Notes: a model not told the origin generated them from the sequence alone. Numbered from the stretch's first letter, positions 1 to 6,667 are shown. The stretch is DNA of 13,671 bases from an uncultured Pseudodesulfovibrio sp. (GCA_947259235.1 CAMYLL010000034.1:1-13671), one strand, 5' to 3'. Numbers and translations: made by a program.

Positions 1-103
1 GTTCACCGCACTCCGGACACACCATGTCCCGTTCCTCGAACCCGGACTGCCACTCCTCGAAAACGGACTGGCAGCTGCGGCATTGATATTCGTAGATGGG
101 CAT
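1..103 (-). CDS. FmdB-family zinc ribbon protein (3' end outside window)
   Basis: Only the first 34 codons are in the window; the rest lies beyond the left edge. The product begins MPIYEYQCRSC and has a second pair at Cys29 and Cys32 (VCPECGE), giving the CxxC-x17-CxxC zinc ribbon of the FmdB/CxxC_CxxC_SSSS regulatory family, which typically starts MPxYxYxC. These small proteins are often called putative regulators, but a molecular role is not established. The start is the ATG complementary to 101-103, with a purine-rich AGGGGG (111-116) 7 nt upstream as ribosome binding site. It lies 50 nt downstream of the 37-residue basic gene on the same strand, so the two are probably cotranscribed. The family call is strong because of the N-terminal motif; full length cannot be judged. 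Confidence 0.88.
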   Translation of the reverse strand, partial: MPIYEYQCRSCQSVFEEWQSGFEERDMVCPECGE

Positions 104-153
104 AGCAAAGCCCCCTAGGACTTCAATGGTTGAGATCGTTTGGAAAACCGGTA

Positions 154-267
154 CTACGCCTTGGCCTCGGCCTTGGCTTCACGGATGCGGGCCTTGATCG
201 CCTTCTTGCGACGCTGACGCCTGCGGTCCAACTCTTTCATACGCTCATGTTTCTTGTGACGTGCCAT
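154..267 (-). CDS. 37-residue highly basic small protein
   Basis: This short gene encodes MARHKKHERM... and ends ...IREAKAEAKA. It contains 17 Lys/Arg in 37 residues against 5 acidic residues, with a dense RRRQRRKK block at residues 15-22, and it probably forms one charged helix. A perfect AGGAGG (complement of 273-278) sits 6 nt before the ATG, which is the best reason to accept so short a gene. It lies upstream of the FmdB-type gene on the same strand, 50 nt away. I do not recognise a function. The composition suggests binding to RNA, DNA or the ribosome, but that is inference. It does not align with ribosomal protein bS21. Its small size means automatic annotation could miss it. Confidence 0.75.
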   Translation of the reverse strand: MARHKKHERMKELDRRRQRRKKAIKARIREAKAEAKA

Positions 268-325
268 TTCGGCCTCCTTGGATATTTCAGCCCCGTAAGG
301 CTTTTCTTTCTTGCGAGCCGCATCT

Positions 326-353
326 CATATAACAATTGAGATCGCTTTGTCCA
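326..353 (-). promoter_or_regulatory. Candidate sigma-70 promoter for the basic protein/FmdB pair
   Basis: On the minus strand a TGGACA -35-like box (complement of 348-353) and a TATATG -10-like box (326-331) are separated by 16 bp, about 60 nt upstream of the 37-residue gene. The -10 region lies inside a short inverted repeat, ATCTCA...TGAGAT (322-342), which could be an operator. The match is partial and judged by eye. Confidence 0.3.
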
Positions 354-376
354 GCCCCGGCGAAAAGGAATTTCCC

Positions 377-405
377 TTGACGCGACCGCTCAGGATGACC
401 ATATT
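377..405 (+). promoter_or_regulatory. Sigma-70-type promoter for the gene at 441
   Basis: TTGACG (377-382) and CATATT (400-405) are separated by exactly 17 bp. Each box is one or two bases from consensus, and the pair lies about 36 nt upstream of the ATG at 441. This is the best sigma-70 match in the window. It is back to back with a weaker minus-strand candidate at 326-353. Confidence 0.6.
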
Positions 406-440
406 CCCACTCCAACGCCACCAATCATGAGGATAAAGAT

Positions 441-944
441 ATGATCAGAAGCGTCAGTGTTAAGAGCGCCGTCAAGGATGCCGTCGAAATATTCCAGTTT
501 GACCTGTGGCTGCGGTTCTACTTCGTCCAGAAGAAGAACGACGAGCTGTGGATCGAGATTCCCGACGAGGTCATGGCCCAGATCAAGGAAGATCATCCTG
601 CCCTGCACCGCCTCGCCGACCTCGTCAACGATGCGGTCATCGATTACAAGCGGGCCCAGGAAAACGTCTGCTCCTACGTTGGAGCGCGCCTGGACGGGCA
701 GAAATACGAGGCCACCGTCCTGCCCAAGGTCTTCGACAGTTCGGCCTTCAAGGTCGAAATGTACATTTTCAATCTCTGGATGAAGATGCACGAAAAATAT
801 CTGGAAGAGGACTACCTCAATTTCAACGAGTGGCTCGAAATGTACGACGGCTGGAACTCCCTCGACGAGGTCAAGGAGTACCGCGCCAAGCTGGTGGAAA
901 GCGGTACCGACCCCGCAACGCCCACCTGCACCACCACCCAGTAG
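441..944 (+). CDS. Conserved-looking hypothetical protein, 167 aa
   Basis: I do not recognise this family. The 167-residue product has no signal peptide or membrane segment. It is rich in aromatic and charged residues (FQFDLWLRFYFVQKK near the N-terminus; MYIFNLWMKMHEKYLEEDYL around residues 107-126) and ends in a Thr/Pro-rich tail with one Cys. It is probably a soluble, mainly helical cytoplasmic protein. The start at 441 is supported by GAGGA (429-433), 7 nt upstream, and by a good promoter at 377-405. The gene stands alone, ending just before a strong hairpin (963-1011) that it shares with a convergent gene. Codon usage looks like the neighbours, and a long antisense frame over it is a GC-rich shadow. 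No function is proposed. Confidence 0.82.
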   Translation: MIRSVSVKSAVKDAVEIFQFDLWLRFYFVQKKNDELWIEIPDEVMAQIKEDHPALHRLADLVNDAVIDYKRAQENVCSYVGARLDGQKYEATVLPKVFDSSAFKVEMYIFNLWMKMHEKYLEEDYLNFNEWLEMYDGWNSLDEVKEYRAKLVESGTDPATPTCTTTQ

Positions 945-962
945 CCGCCCCCGGAGACTGTC

Positions 963-1011
963 GCAACGCAAAGCCCCCCGGAATCGTCGATTCCGGGGGG
1001 CTTTGCGTTGC
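963..1011. terminator. Bidirectional hairpin terminator, perfect 23-bp stem
   Basis: The arms at 963-985 and 989-1011 are perfectly complementary over 23 bp around a 3-nt loop (GTC). The core is a CCCCCCGG/CCGGGGGG stem flanked by AAAG on one side and CTTT on the other, so each strand reads as a GC stem followed by a short T run. It lies between convergent genes ending at 944 (+) and 1038 (-), as expected for a shared terminator. The T tract is short, so efficiency is uncertain. Confidence 0.85.
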
Positions 1012-1037
1012 ATGACGCCAGCGATGGAGGACACGGA

Positions 1038-1370
1038 TCACTTGCGGGGCGGCTTCCCGTCGTCCCGATCCCTGTCGCGAGGCTTGCGCTCCACTCCGGT
1101 GACGGTCCCGTCCCTGCCCTTGATGACGATCCGGCCGCCCGGCGTGCCGTCTTCGACCTGTTTATCCCGGCCGCCTCGTTCGCCTCGGTCCTGCTGTCCG
1201 TTTCCCTCGCCCGGCTGGGCAAAGGCGAGCAGCCCGGCCACAGTCGGGCCGATGTCGGCTGCGGACGCGACCCTGTCGCCCCCCTGTCCGGGAGTGACCC
1301 CGGTCACGGGATTGGCAAAGGCCGGCTGAACGGCCAGAGCAAGCAGCAGGGCCGTGATGATACTCTTCAT
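1038..1370 (-). CDS. Exported small charged protein of unknown function, 110 aa
   Basis: The start is the ATG at 1370, with GGAGG (complement of 1377-1381) 6 nt upstream. A longer frame exists to 1508, but its extra 46 residues are an Arg/Cys-rich sequence unlike a real N-terminus and lie before the signal peptide. MKSIITALLLALAVQPAFA is a clear Sec signal peptide, with cleavage likely after AFA (residue 19). The mature 91 residues are rich in Gly, Asp, Arg and Lys (for example QQDRGERGGRDKQ, and RKPRDRDRDDGK at the end), probably disordered, with a short segment GGRIVIKGRDGTVTGVE that could form strands. It should act in the periplasm or outside the cell. No cysteine remains after the signal peptide and no enzyme motif is visible. 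It is 173 nt downstream of another exported protein on the same strand. Function unknown. Confidence 0.7.
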   Translation of the reverse strand: MKSIITALLLALAVQPAFANPVTGVTPGQGGDRVASAADIGPTVAGLLAFAQPGEGNGQQDRGERGGRDKQVEDGTPGGRIVIKGRDGTVTGVERKPRDRDRDDGKPPRK

Positions 1371-1543
1371 GAAATGCCTCCGAAGACAATGGTAGCAAGC
1401 CGTGTGCCGAACCGGCGATCGCGGTACGCGGCGGTTCGACGGCCGGAACGCGGCCCGGCAAGCGCAAAAGTGCGCATCACCGGACACCAGTGGGCGCACG
1501 GTTCGCACACCGGCAGAAGGCTACCCGCGCCTGACGCGCCATG

Positions 1544-2140
1544 TCAATGTCTCTGGCGCAGACCGTAATCAAGATACAGGCTGGACACGGCCTCGTCCAC
1601 AGCGCTGACGCCCCGGTCGTCTCCCGGCTCCACAAGCCCGACGAACTTGAGCATGCCGGTGCTGGTGTAGACAATATAGACTATCGTGGTCATTCGACCG
1701 CCGTTGACGGCGACTCCCTCCATTTCCAGACGCAGCATGTTCGTGCGTTCGCAAAAGCTCGCCCGGATCAGCTTCGGACATGACATTGCACTGCCCGCAG
1801 CCCGTCCCGGCTCCGCCCGCTTCAACCCTTTGACCACGAACCGGTTGAAGTTGCCAATGGTATCCTTGGACACGACCCGTCCGTGCAGCTTGGATACGAG
1901 CAGGCAGACCCGCGCCGGAGCGTCCAGCACATAGCCCGCCTCCCAGCCGTCCTCAAGGGCGGCCACCCCGTCCTGAAAGGGACTGAATCCTGACAATGCG
2001 ACCTCGGGCACTTCGGTCCAACCTCCGGGCAGCCAGATGGTATAGCCCAAGTCCTGATTGTAATACGGCAATGACGCAGACGCAGGGGACGGCAGAAGGA
2101 CGATGGCCGCAAGCATCACGGAGAAAAGTTGAAAGGGCAT
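1544..2140 (-). CDS. Exported protein with PsbP/Mog1-like N-terminal motif, 198 aa
   Basis: MPFQLFSVMLAAIVLLPSPASA (about residues 1-22) is a signal peptide. The mature protein opens with YYNQDLGYTIWLPGGW, where G-Y-x-I-x-x-P-x-G-W (residues 32-41) resembles the first strand and turn of PsbP/Mog1-like alpha/beta sandwich proteins; the assignment is tentative. Later segments, such as TTIVYIVYTSTGMLKFVGLVEPGDD, look like beta strands. Catalytic motifs are not visible. The frame is open to 2224, but the ATG at 2140 is chosen because it begins the signal peptide and has AGAGG (complement of 2147-2151) 6 nt upstream. It is transcribed away from the acylphosphatase-like gene and may share mRNA with the downstream exported protein. 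It probably acts in the periplasm; role unknown. Confidence 0.78.
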   Translation of the reverse strand: MPFQLFSVMLAAIVLLPSPASASLPYYNQDLGYTIWLPGGWTEVPEVALSGFSPFQDGVAALEDGWEAGYVLDAPARVCLLVSKLHGRVVSKDTIGNFNRFVVKGLKRAEPGRAAGSAMSCPKLIRASFCERTNMLRLEMEGVAVNGGRMTTIVYIVYTSTGMLKFVGLVEPGDDRGVSAVDEAVSSLYLDYGLRQRH

Positions 2141-2186
2141 TATAAACCTCTGCTTCACGGTTGCGAAGCAGTCAGAGCAGATTTTC

Positions 2187-2215
2187 ACGATACCCCGGAC
2201 CGGATGTGAAGGCAA
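2187..2215 (-). promoter_or_regulatory. Candidate sigma-70 promoter for the exported protein at 1544-2140
   Basis: On the minus strand TTGCCT (complement of 2210-2215) and TATCGT (complement of 2187-2192) are separated by 17 bp, ending about 46 nt before the ATG at 2140. Each box matches four of six consensus bases. It lies in the 212-bp divergent region shared with the acylphosphatase-like gene. Confidence 0.35.
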
Positions 2216-2284
2216 GCCCGCCATTTCCCCTGGCCGTCATGCCGGAGCATAAAGCCCGCACCGCACGCAATATCATGCAAGCCC

Positions 2285-2313
2285 TTTTCATAATCACATT
2301 TTTTTCGTATAAG
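2285..2313 (+). promoter_or_regulatory. Candidate sigma-70 promoter for the acylphosphatase-like gene
   Basis: TTTTCA (2285-2290) and TATAAG (2308-2313) are 17 bp apart in an AT-rich patch that stands out from the GC-rich surroundings, about 40 nt before the start at 2353. It may also feed the kinase/regulator pair downstream, because no clear terminator follows 2628. Confidence 0.4.
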
Positions 2314-2352
2314 GAAAGTTACGTGACACTATACACCTCTTGGGAGATCGAC

Positions 2353-2628
2353 ATGATGAAAAGCTACACCTGCATTGTTGAAGGCAAGGTCACCGGCGGC
2401 AACTTCCAGTCCTGGGTACTCGACGCCGCCCAGCTTCTCGGCCTCAAAGGCTGGGTGCGCAACATCGAAAACGGCAAGGCCGAGATACTCCTTCAGGGCG
2501 ACGCCCAGGCCTACGCCACGTTTCGCGAACGGCTGAACGCCGAGGCTCCTGTCCCCGACCTGAAGAATATCACATGTACCGTCATCGATTACGACAAGGT
2601 CCATGAACATTTCGAGGTGCGCGGCTAG
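2353..2628 (+). CDS. Acylphosphatase-like protein lacking the catalytic arginine, 91 aa
   Basis: At 91 residues it has the length and layout of acylphosphatases, which hydrolyse acyl phosphates. EGKVTGGNFQSWV (10-22) aligns with the phosphate loop and helix start (usually GxVQGVxFR), and LGLKGWVRNIENGKAEILLQG (29-49) aligns with the hallmark LGLxGWVxNxxDGxVExxxxG. Asn37, the water-binding residue, is kept, but the Arg after Phe that binds phosphate is Gln19, and the loop has T-G-G in place of Q-G-V. Classical activity is therefore doubtful; the protein may bind a ligand or have another role. Start: tandem ATG ATG at 2353 and 2356; GGGAG (2342-2346) gives 6 or 9 nt spacing, so either fits. The frame extends to 2161, but the extra N-terminus lacks homology. 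The next gene, 130 nt downstream on the same strand, is a sensor kinase. Confidence 0.85.
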   Translation: MMKSYTCIVEGKVTGGNFQSWVLDAAQLLGLKGWVRNIENGKAEILLQGDAQAYATFRERLNAEAPVPDLKNITCTVIDYDKVHEHFEVRG

Positions 2629-2649
2629 CGCCCCGGCATTGATGACCAC

Positions 2650-2728
2650 CCGGGCCTGCGCCCGGTACGAATGAACAAGCGGCCGTCGGCCAACCGTGGG
2701 CACGCAGTCCATGGTTGGCTGTCGGCCG
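2650..2728 (+). other. Two stem-loops in the leader before the sensor kinase gene
   Basis: A CCGGGC-CTGC-GCCCGG hairpin (2650-2665) is followed by a larger inverted repeat with 16-nt arms (2680-2695 and 2713-2728, two mismatches, 17-nt loop). No T run follows either, so a simple intrinsic terminator is unlikely. They could form an attenuator or processing structure between the acylphosphatase-like gene and the kinase. Confidence 0.4.
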
Positions 2729-2758
2729 TTGCCGTCCTCTCCGGACAACGGTGATCCC

Positions 2759-4189
2759 ATGCCCAAGGCCCGCGGACTGAACATAGCGACCAAACTCCTG
2801 CTCTGGGCGTGCGCCCTTATTGTAGTCTTTATGGCCACCACGGCCTTTCTCTTCCGCCAGGTCCGCCGCGACGCCGAGGTGGCAAACCGCATAGTCGACG
2901 TCAACCACGACGCGGACTCCGCCATCCAGCGCATGCTTGAGCGGCTCTACAGTGTGCAGGACAACATCCGCCGCTACCGGCTCCTGGGCAACCAGGACGC
3001 CGTGCGATTCATCGTCGAAGACCTGACCCGGTTCGGCGAGATTCTCCACGCGACCCTGGAGAAACACCCCGGCTACGCCGACGAATGGAAGGAACTCAGC
3101 CGCGAATACCAGATCACCCTGACCCCGGGAACCACGGCGGGCGAGACGCTGGCCCCGGACGCCACCGTTCTCGAATGGTCGGACATCCTGGAGCAGAGCC
3201 TGCTCGACAACCAGGCGGACATGGAGGCGGCCCTGACCGAGCTCCACGACTCCGGCCGCCGCGCAGCGGACATCGGCCTTTACGGGCTGATCCTGTGCCT
3301 CGCCCTTGGAGTTGGCGGCAGCCTGACCCTGGCCTATCTGCTCAACCGGTCCCTGGCCGAGGTCCGGCGCGGCCTGCGCGGCCTGGGCAAGGGCGACACG
3401 GTGCGCGACGTGCGGGTGCTCTCCGGCGACGAGCTGGGCGAGCTGGGCGTGGCCTTCAACGCCATGGCCGAACGCCTGCGGCGCGAAGAGCGCATGCGCG
3501 CCGATTTCATTGCCATGCTCAGCCACGAGGTCCGCACCCCCCTGACCAGCATCCGCGAGTCGGTGGACCTTGTGGGCTCCGGCGCGCTCGGCGCGGTCAG
3601 CGAACGCCAGCAACGGTTCCTGTCCATTGCGGAAAAAGAATCGGTGCGCCTCTCCGACCTGCTGACCCGGCTGATGACCGTTTCGCGCATGGAGTCCCAA
3701 TCCCTGGACCTGTCCCCTCTGGCAACAGACTGTGCCGAGCTGGCGACCTCCGCCCTGGAACGACTGGCCCCGACGGCCCAGGCCAAGGGCATCACTCTTT
3801 CGCCCGCCCTGCCCGACTCTCCCGTGTCCTGCGTCTGCGACCCGGCCCATGTGCAGCAGGTGCTGCTCAACTTGATCGGCAACGCCATCAAGTTCAGCCC
3901 CCGGGACGGTGTCGTGAACATCGGGCTTTCCATTGAGGGTGACTCGGCCGTCTTTCGCGTCACCGACGCCGGACCGGGCATCCCGGAGCCGCAGCACGAC
4001 ATGATTTTTTTGAAATACTACCGCGATCCGAGCGTGCGGGACAGCGTGGACGGCGCCGGGCTCGGCCTGGCCATCGCCCGGAACATAGTCGAGGCTCACG
4101 GCGGACGCATGCATCTTGAGAGCGCGCCGGGACACGGCTCCACCTTCAGCTTCAGCCTCCCTCTTCAGGGCCCGGAGAAAACCCGATGA
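2759..4189 (+). CDS. Membrane sensor histidine kinase (GlrK/QseE-like architecture)
   Basis: This 476-residue kinase should autophosphorylate on His and pass phosphate to the regulator encoded next. Visible parts in order: TM1 about 9-32; a charged, mainly helical periplasmic domain about 33-171, perhaps a four-helix bundle; TM2 about 172-195; HAMP about 196-247; HisKA with phospho-acceptor His256 in MLSHEVRTPLTSI; HATPase_c with N box LLNLIGNAIKFSP (about 369-381), G1 DAGPGIP (403-409) and G2 GAGLGLAI (432-439). All catalytic motifs are intact. The start MPKARGLN at 2759 is preferred because it precedes TM1 closely; the only upstream purine stretch is GGTGA at 4 nt, so initiation may be weak. 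The frame opens at 2696 but the extra 21 residues look non-coding. Its stop overlaps the next start by 4 nt. The signal sensed is unknown. A long antisense frame over this gene is a shadow. Confidence 0.92.
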   Translation: MPKARGLNIATKLLLWACALIVVFMATTAFLFRQVRRDAEVANRIVDVNHDADSAIQRMLERLYSVQDNIRRYRLLGNQDAVRFIVEDLTRFGEILHATLEKHPGYADEWKELSREYQITLTPGTTAGETLAPDATVLEWSDILEQSLLDNQADMEAALTELHDSGRRAADIGLYGLILCLALGVGGSLTLAYLLNRSLAEVRRGLRGLGKGDTVRDVRVLSGDELGELGVAFNAMAERLRREERMRADFIAMLSHEVRTPLTSIRESVDLVGSGALGAVSERQQRFLSIAEKESVRLSDLLTRLMTVSRMESQSLDLSPLATDCAELATSALERLAPTAQAKGITLSPALPDSPVSCVCDPAHVQQVLLNLIGNAIKFSPRDGVVNIGLSIEGDSAVFRVTDAGPGIPEPQHDMIFLKYYRDPSVRDSVDGAGLGLAIARNIVEAHGGRMHLESAPGHGSTFSFSLPLQGPEKTR

Positions 4190-5556
4190 CCAACACGCAC
4201 ATCCCCACCATCCTCGTGGTTGACGACGACGAGAACATCCTTCAGGTGCTGGAGGCCAGACTCCTCTCCGCCGGGCTGAGCCCGCTCATGGCCGACAGCG
4301 CGGAGACCGCCATCGAGATGCTGGCCGGGGAGCCGGTGGATCTGGTCGTCTCCGACGTCAAAATGCCGGGCATGGGCGGCCACGGCCTGCTCAAGGAGAT
4401 TCTCGAACACTGGCCCCATATCCCGGTCATCATGCTCACGGCCCACGGAACCATCCCCGACGCCGTCGGATCCATCCAGGCCGGAGCCGCGGACTACCTG
4501 ACCAAGCCCTTTGACGGGAAGGAGCTGGTGCGCCGCATCCGGGCAATCCTCGAATCGAACCAGCCGGAAAGGGGCGTTGCCCCCGACGCACCGCCCCTGC
4601 CGACCACCACGGGCCTCTGGGGCGGTGAGGCCCCCGCCATGGCCCGGTTTCTTTCACTGCTCGAACGCGTCGCCAGGTCCACGGCCAACGTGCTGCTCTA
4701 CGGCGAATCGGGCACGGGCAAGGAGAAGGCCGCCCGCTACCTCCACGAGGCCAGCCCCAACAACGGCGGTCCCTTCGTGGTGTTGGACTGCGGCTCCACC
4801 CAGCCGACCCTGCTCGAAAGCGAACTGTTCGGCCACGTCAAGGGATCCTTCACCCACGCGGTCAAGGACAAGAAAGGACTCATAGAGGAAGCGGACGGAG
4901 GCACTCTTTTTCTGGATGAGATCGGAAACATCTCCCCGGAGATGCAGACCCGGCTGCTTCGCTTTCTCCAGGAGGGAACCATCCGACGGGTGGGTGACAC
5001 GCGGGAGCGACAGGTCCGCTGCCGGGTTGTGGCCGCCACCAACGCGGACCTGCCCGGAAAGGTCCGTACCGGGGACTTCCGCGAAGACCTCTACTACCGG
5101 CTCAAGGTGGTGACCCTGACCATCCCCCCCCTGCGAGACCGTGCGGAGGACATCCCCTTGCTGGCGCGACGGTTTGTCGACGCGTTGAGCAACGCGCAGG
5201 GACGTCCCGCGCCCGGCCTCTCGACACAGGCAATGAACCGGCTGACTAGCCACGCCTGGCCAGGCAACGTCCGGGAGCTCAAACACACCCTGGAGGCCGC
5301 CCTCGTCTTCTGCTCCGACAGCAAAATAGATGCGGCCGACCTGCAACTGGACCCCATGCCCGGCGCCCCCACCGATCCAACGCCCCGCGCACAAACACGT
5401 GCTCTGTCCCTCGACGAAAGCGAGCGGCTGGCGATCATCCAGGCCCTGGCCGCCAATGGCGGCGTGAAGAAGGACGCGGCCGATGCCCTGGGCATCAGCC
5501 GTCGGGCCATCCACTACAAGATTAAAAAATATGGTATCGGCGAAACCAACAACTGA
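4186..5556 (+). CDS. Sigma-54-dependent response regulator, NtrC family (GlrR/QseF-like layout)
   Basis: This 456-residue protein is the expected partner of the overlapping kinase gene (ATGA overlap; GGAG 8 nt before the start). Receiver domain about 8-122 with acidic pair near D13-D15, phospho-acceptor Asp57 (VVSDVKMPG), Thr85 and Lys108. AAA+ domain about 145-380 with Walker A GESGTGKE (173-180), Walker B GTLFLDEI (239-246), and the conserved FREDLYYRL and WPGNVREL segments. Fis-type helix-turn-helix about 411-452 (KKDAADALGISRRAIHYKIKK). Phosphorylation should allow it to activate RNA polymerase with sigma-54 from an upstream site. The sigma-54 contact loop, normally GAFTGA, reads GSFTHA (220-225): phenylalanine and threonine are kept, but the second glycine is His. 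No clear -24/-12 promoter was found in the window, so its targets are probably elsewhere. Confidence 0.95.
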   Translation: MTNTHIPTILVVDDDENILQVLEARLLSAGLSPLMADSAETAIEMLAGEPVDLVVSDVKMPGMGGHGLLKEILEHWPHIPVIMLTAHGTIPDAVGSIQAGAADYLTKPFDGKELVRRIRAILESNQPERGVAPDAPPLPTTTGLWGGEAPAMARFLSLLERVARSTANVLLYGESGTGKEKAARYLHEASPNNGGPFVVLDCGSTQPTLLESELFGHVKGSFTHAVKDKKGLIEEADGGTLFLDEIGNISPEMQTRLLRFLQEGTIRRVGDTRERQVRCRVVAATNADLPGKVRTGDFREDLYYRLKVVTLTIPPLRDRAEDIPLLARRFVDALSNAQGRPAPGLSTQAMNRLTSHAWPGNVRELKHTLEAALVFCSDSKIDAADLQLDPMPGAPTDPTPRAQTRALSLDESERLAIIQALAANGGVKKDAADALGISRRAIHYKIKKYGIGETNN

Positions 5557-5594
5557 TACCCGTTACTATTTTCATTTTTGACCCACCTACGGAC

Positions 5595-5622
5595 TTGCAA
5601 GAGGCTCGTCCGATAGTATAGA
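5595..5622 (+). promoter_or_regulatory. Sigma-70-type promoter for cheV
   Basis: TTGCAA (5595-5600) and TATAGA (5617-5622) are 16 bp apart, about 55 nt before the cheV start. Each box matches four or five of six consensus bases. It places cheV, and probably the DUF885-like gene behind it, in a transcription unit separate from the kinase/regulator pair. I see no -24/-12 sigma-54 motif here, so the upstream activator is not an obvious regulator of this promoter. Confidence 0.5.
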
Positions 5623-5676
5623 GATAGAGACTCGGCTTTTGCCGGGAATTGCGTGTATTTCAGGGGAGCATCAAAT

Positions 5677-6633
5677 ATGGCCGAAAGCAACATCCTGCTC
5701 GAATCCGGTACCAACGAGGTCGAGATCGTCGAGTTCTACCTCGACGAGCAGCGGACTGCAGGAGAATACCGCGGGTACTATGGCATCAACGTAGCCAAGG
5801 TGCTGGAGATTCTCCAGATGCCGGAGCTGACCGACATGCCGGAGGTGTCCCACCCGGCCGTGCTTGGCGCGTTCAACCTGCGCCAGGAGATCATCCCGCT
5901 CATCGACCTGGCTGGCTGGCTGGGCAAGAAGCGCAACGAAAAGGAACCGCCCAAGGTCATCGTCACCGAGTTCAATAGAACCAAGAGCGCCTTCCTCGTC
6001 TCCGGGGTGACGCGCATCCACCGCATCAACTGGAACGAGGTCGAGGCCCCCACGGGCTACGTTTCGTCCCTGACGGTCAACTCCATCACCGGCGTGGTCA
6101 AGTTCGCCAAGCGAATCGTCTTCATCCTGGACATGGAGAAGATCTGCATGGACCTCAACCCCGAGCCGCCGTTGATCCAGGAGCCGACCGAGGAGATTCG
6201 CCGGTCGATCAAGCAGCGGCAGATCAAGGCACTGGTGGCCGACGATTCCACCATGGCCCGCAAGATGATCACCGGCATCCTGGAAAAGGCGGGCTTTGTG
6301 GTCCATGCGGTGGAAAACGGCGAACAGGCCCGGCAATACATGATCCAATGCAACCGCAAGGCGCAGGAGAGGAACCTCCCGCTCCAGCAGTATGTGGACG
6401 TCATCGTCTCCGATATCGAGATGCCCATCATGGACGGCCACACGCTGACCCGCTCCCTCAAGGAAGACCCGGATTTCAGACCCATTCCCGTGGTTCTGTG
6501 CTCGTCGATCATCACGGAAACCCTCCACCACAAGGGAATCGCCGTAGGCGCGGACGAACAGGTGTCTAAGGCCGAACTCGGCGACCTCGTCCCGAAAATT
6601 TACGCCCTGCTTGAACAGGCCGTGCGCGCATAA
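5677..6633 (+). CDS. cheV: Chemotaxis coupling protein CheV (CheW-like domain plus receiver)
   Basis: CheV proteins link chemoreceptors to the kinase CheA, with coupling tuned by phosphorylation of the receiver. This 318-residue protein has a CheW-like domain about 15-165 (GINVAKVLEIL, VLGAFNLRQEIIPLIDLAGWLG, RIVFILDMEKI are typical core strands), a short linker about 166-183, and a receiver about 184-318 with acidic pair D189-D190 (VADDS) and phospho-acceptor Asp246 (VIVSDIEMPIMDG). Length and layout match the family. The start MAESNILLESG at 5677 has GGGGAG (5663-5668) 8 nt upstream; a frame extension to 5653 adds only eight residues before that site. No other chemotaxis gene is in the window, so this is an orphan cheV probably serving an array encoded elsewhere. 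The next gene follows after 34 nt and is probably cotranscribed. Confidence 0.95.
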   Translation: MAESNILLESGTNEVEIVEFYLDEQRTAGEYRGYYGINVAKVLEILQMPELTDMPEVSHPAVLGAFNLRQEIIPLIDLAGWLGKKRNEKEPPKVIVTEFNRTKSAFLVSGVTRIHRINWNEVEAPTGYVSSLTVNSITGVVKFAKRIVFILDMEKICMDLNPEPPLIQEPTEEIRRSIKQRQIKALVADDSTMARKMITGILEKAGFVVHAVENGEQARQYMIQCNRKAQERNLPLQQYVDVIVSDIEMPIMDGHTLTRSLKEDPDFRPIPVVLCSSIITETLHHKGIAVGADEQVSKAELGDLVPKIYALLEQAVRA

Positions 6634-6667
6634 GCGCCGCCAACCCCCACGAGATCGAACCCCCTCC

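Noticed and set aside
390..1034. Minus-strand frame of 214 codons opposite the gene at 441
   Set aside because: It passes through the perfect hairpin terminator and lacks a start signal, whereas the plus-strand gene has a good promoter and ribosome binding site.
1371..1508. Longer N-terminus for the exported 110-residue protein
   Set aside because: The extra 46 residues would bury an obvious signal peptide and skip the GGAGG site at 1377-1381.
2582..4135. Minus-strand open frame of 517 codons opposite the sensor kinase
   Set aside because: It is a mirror of the kinase gene's codon pattern, with a His/Gln/Gly-rich product of no known family and no ribosome binding site of note.
5533..5576. 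GGTATC...GATACC repeat followed by a T-rich stretch as a terminator after the sigma-54 regulator gene
   Set aside because: The stem is only 6 bp with a 16-nt loop and overlaps the coding end; too weak to call.
5557..5676. Sigma-54 (-24/-12) promoter before cheV
   Set aside because: No GG-N10-GC arrangement fits; a sigma-70-like pair is present instead.
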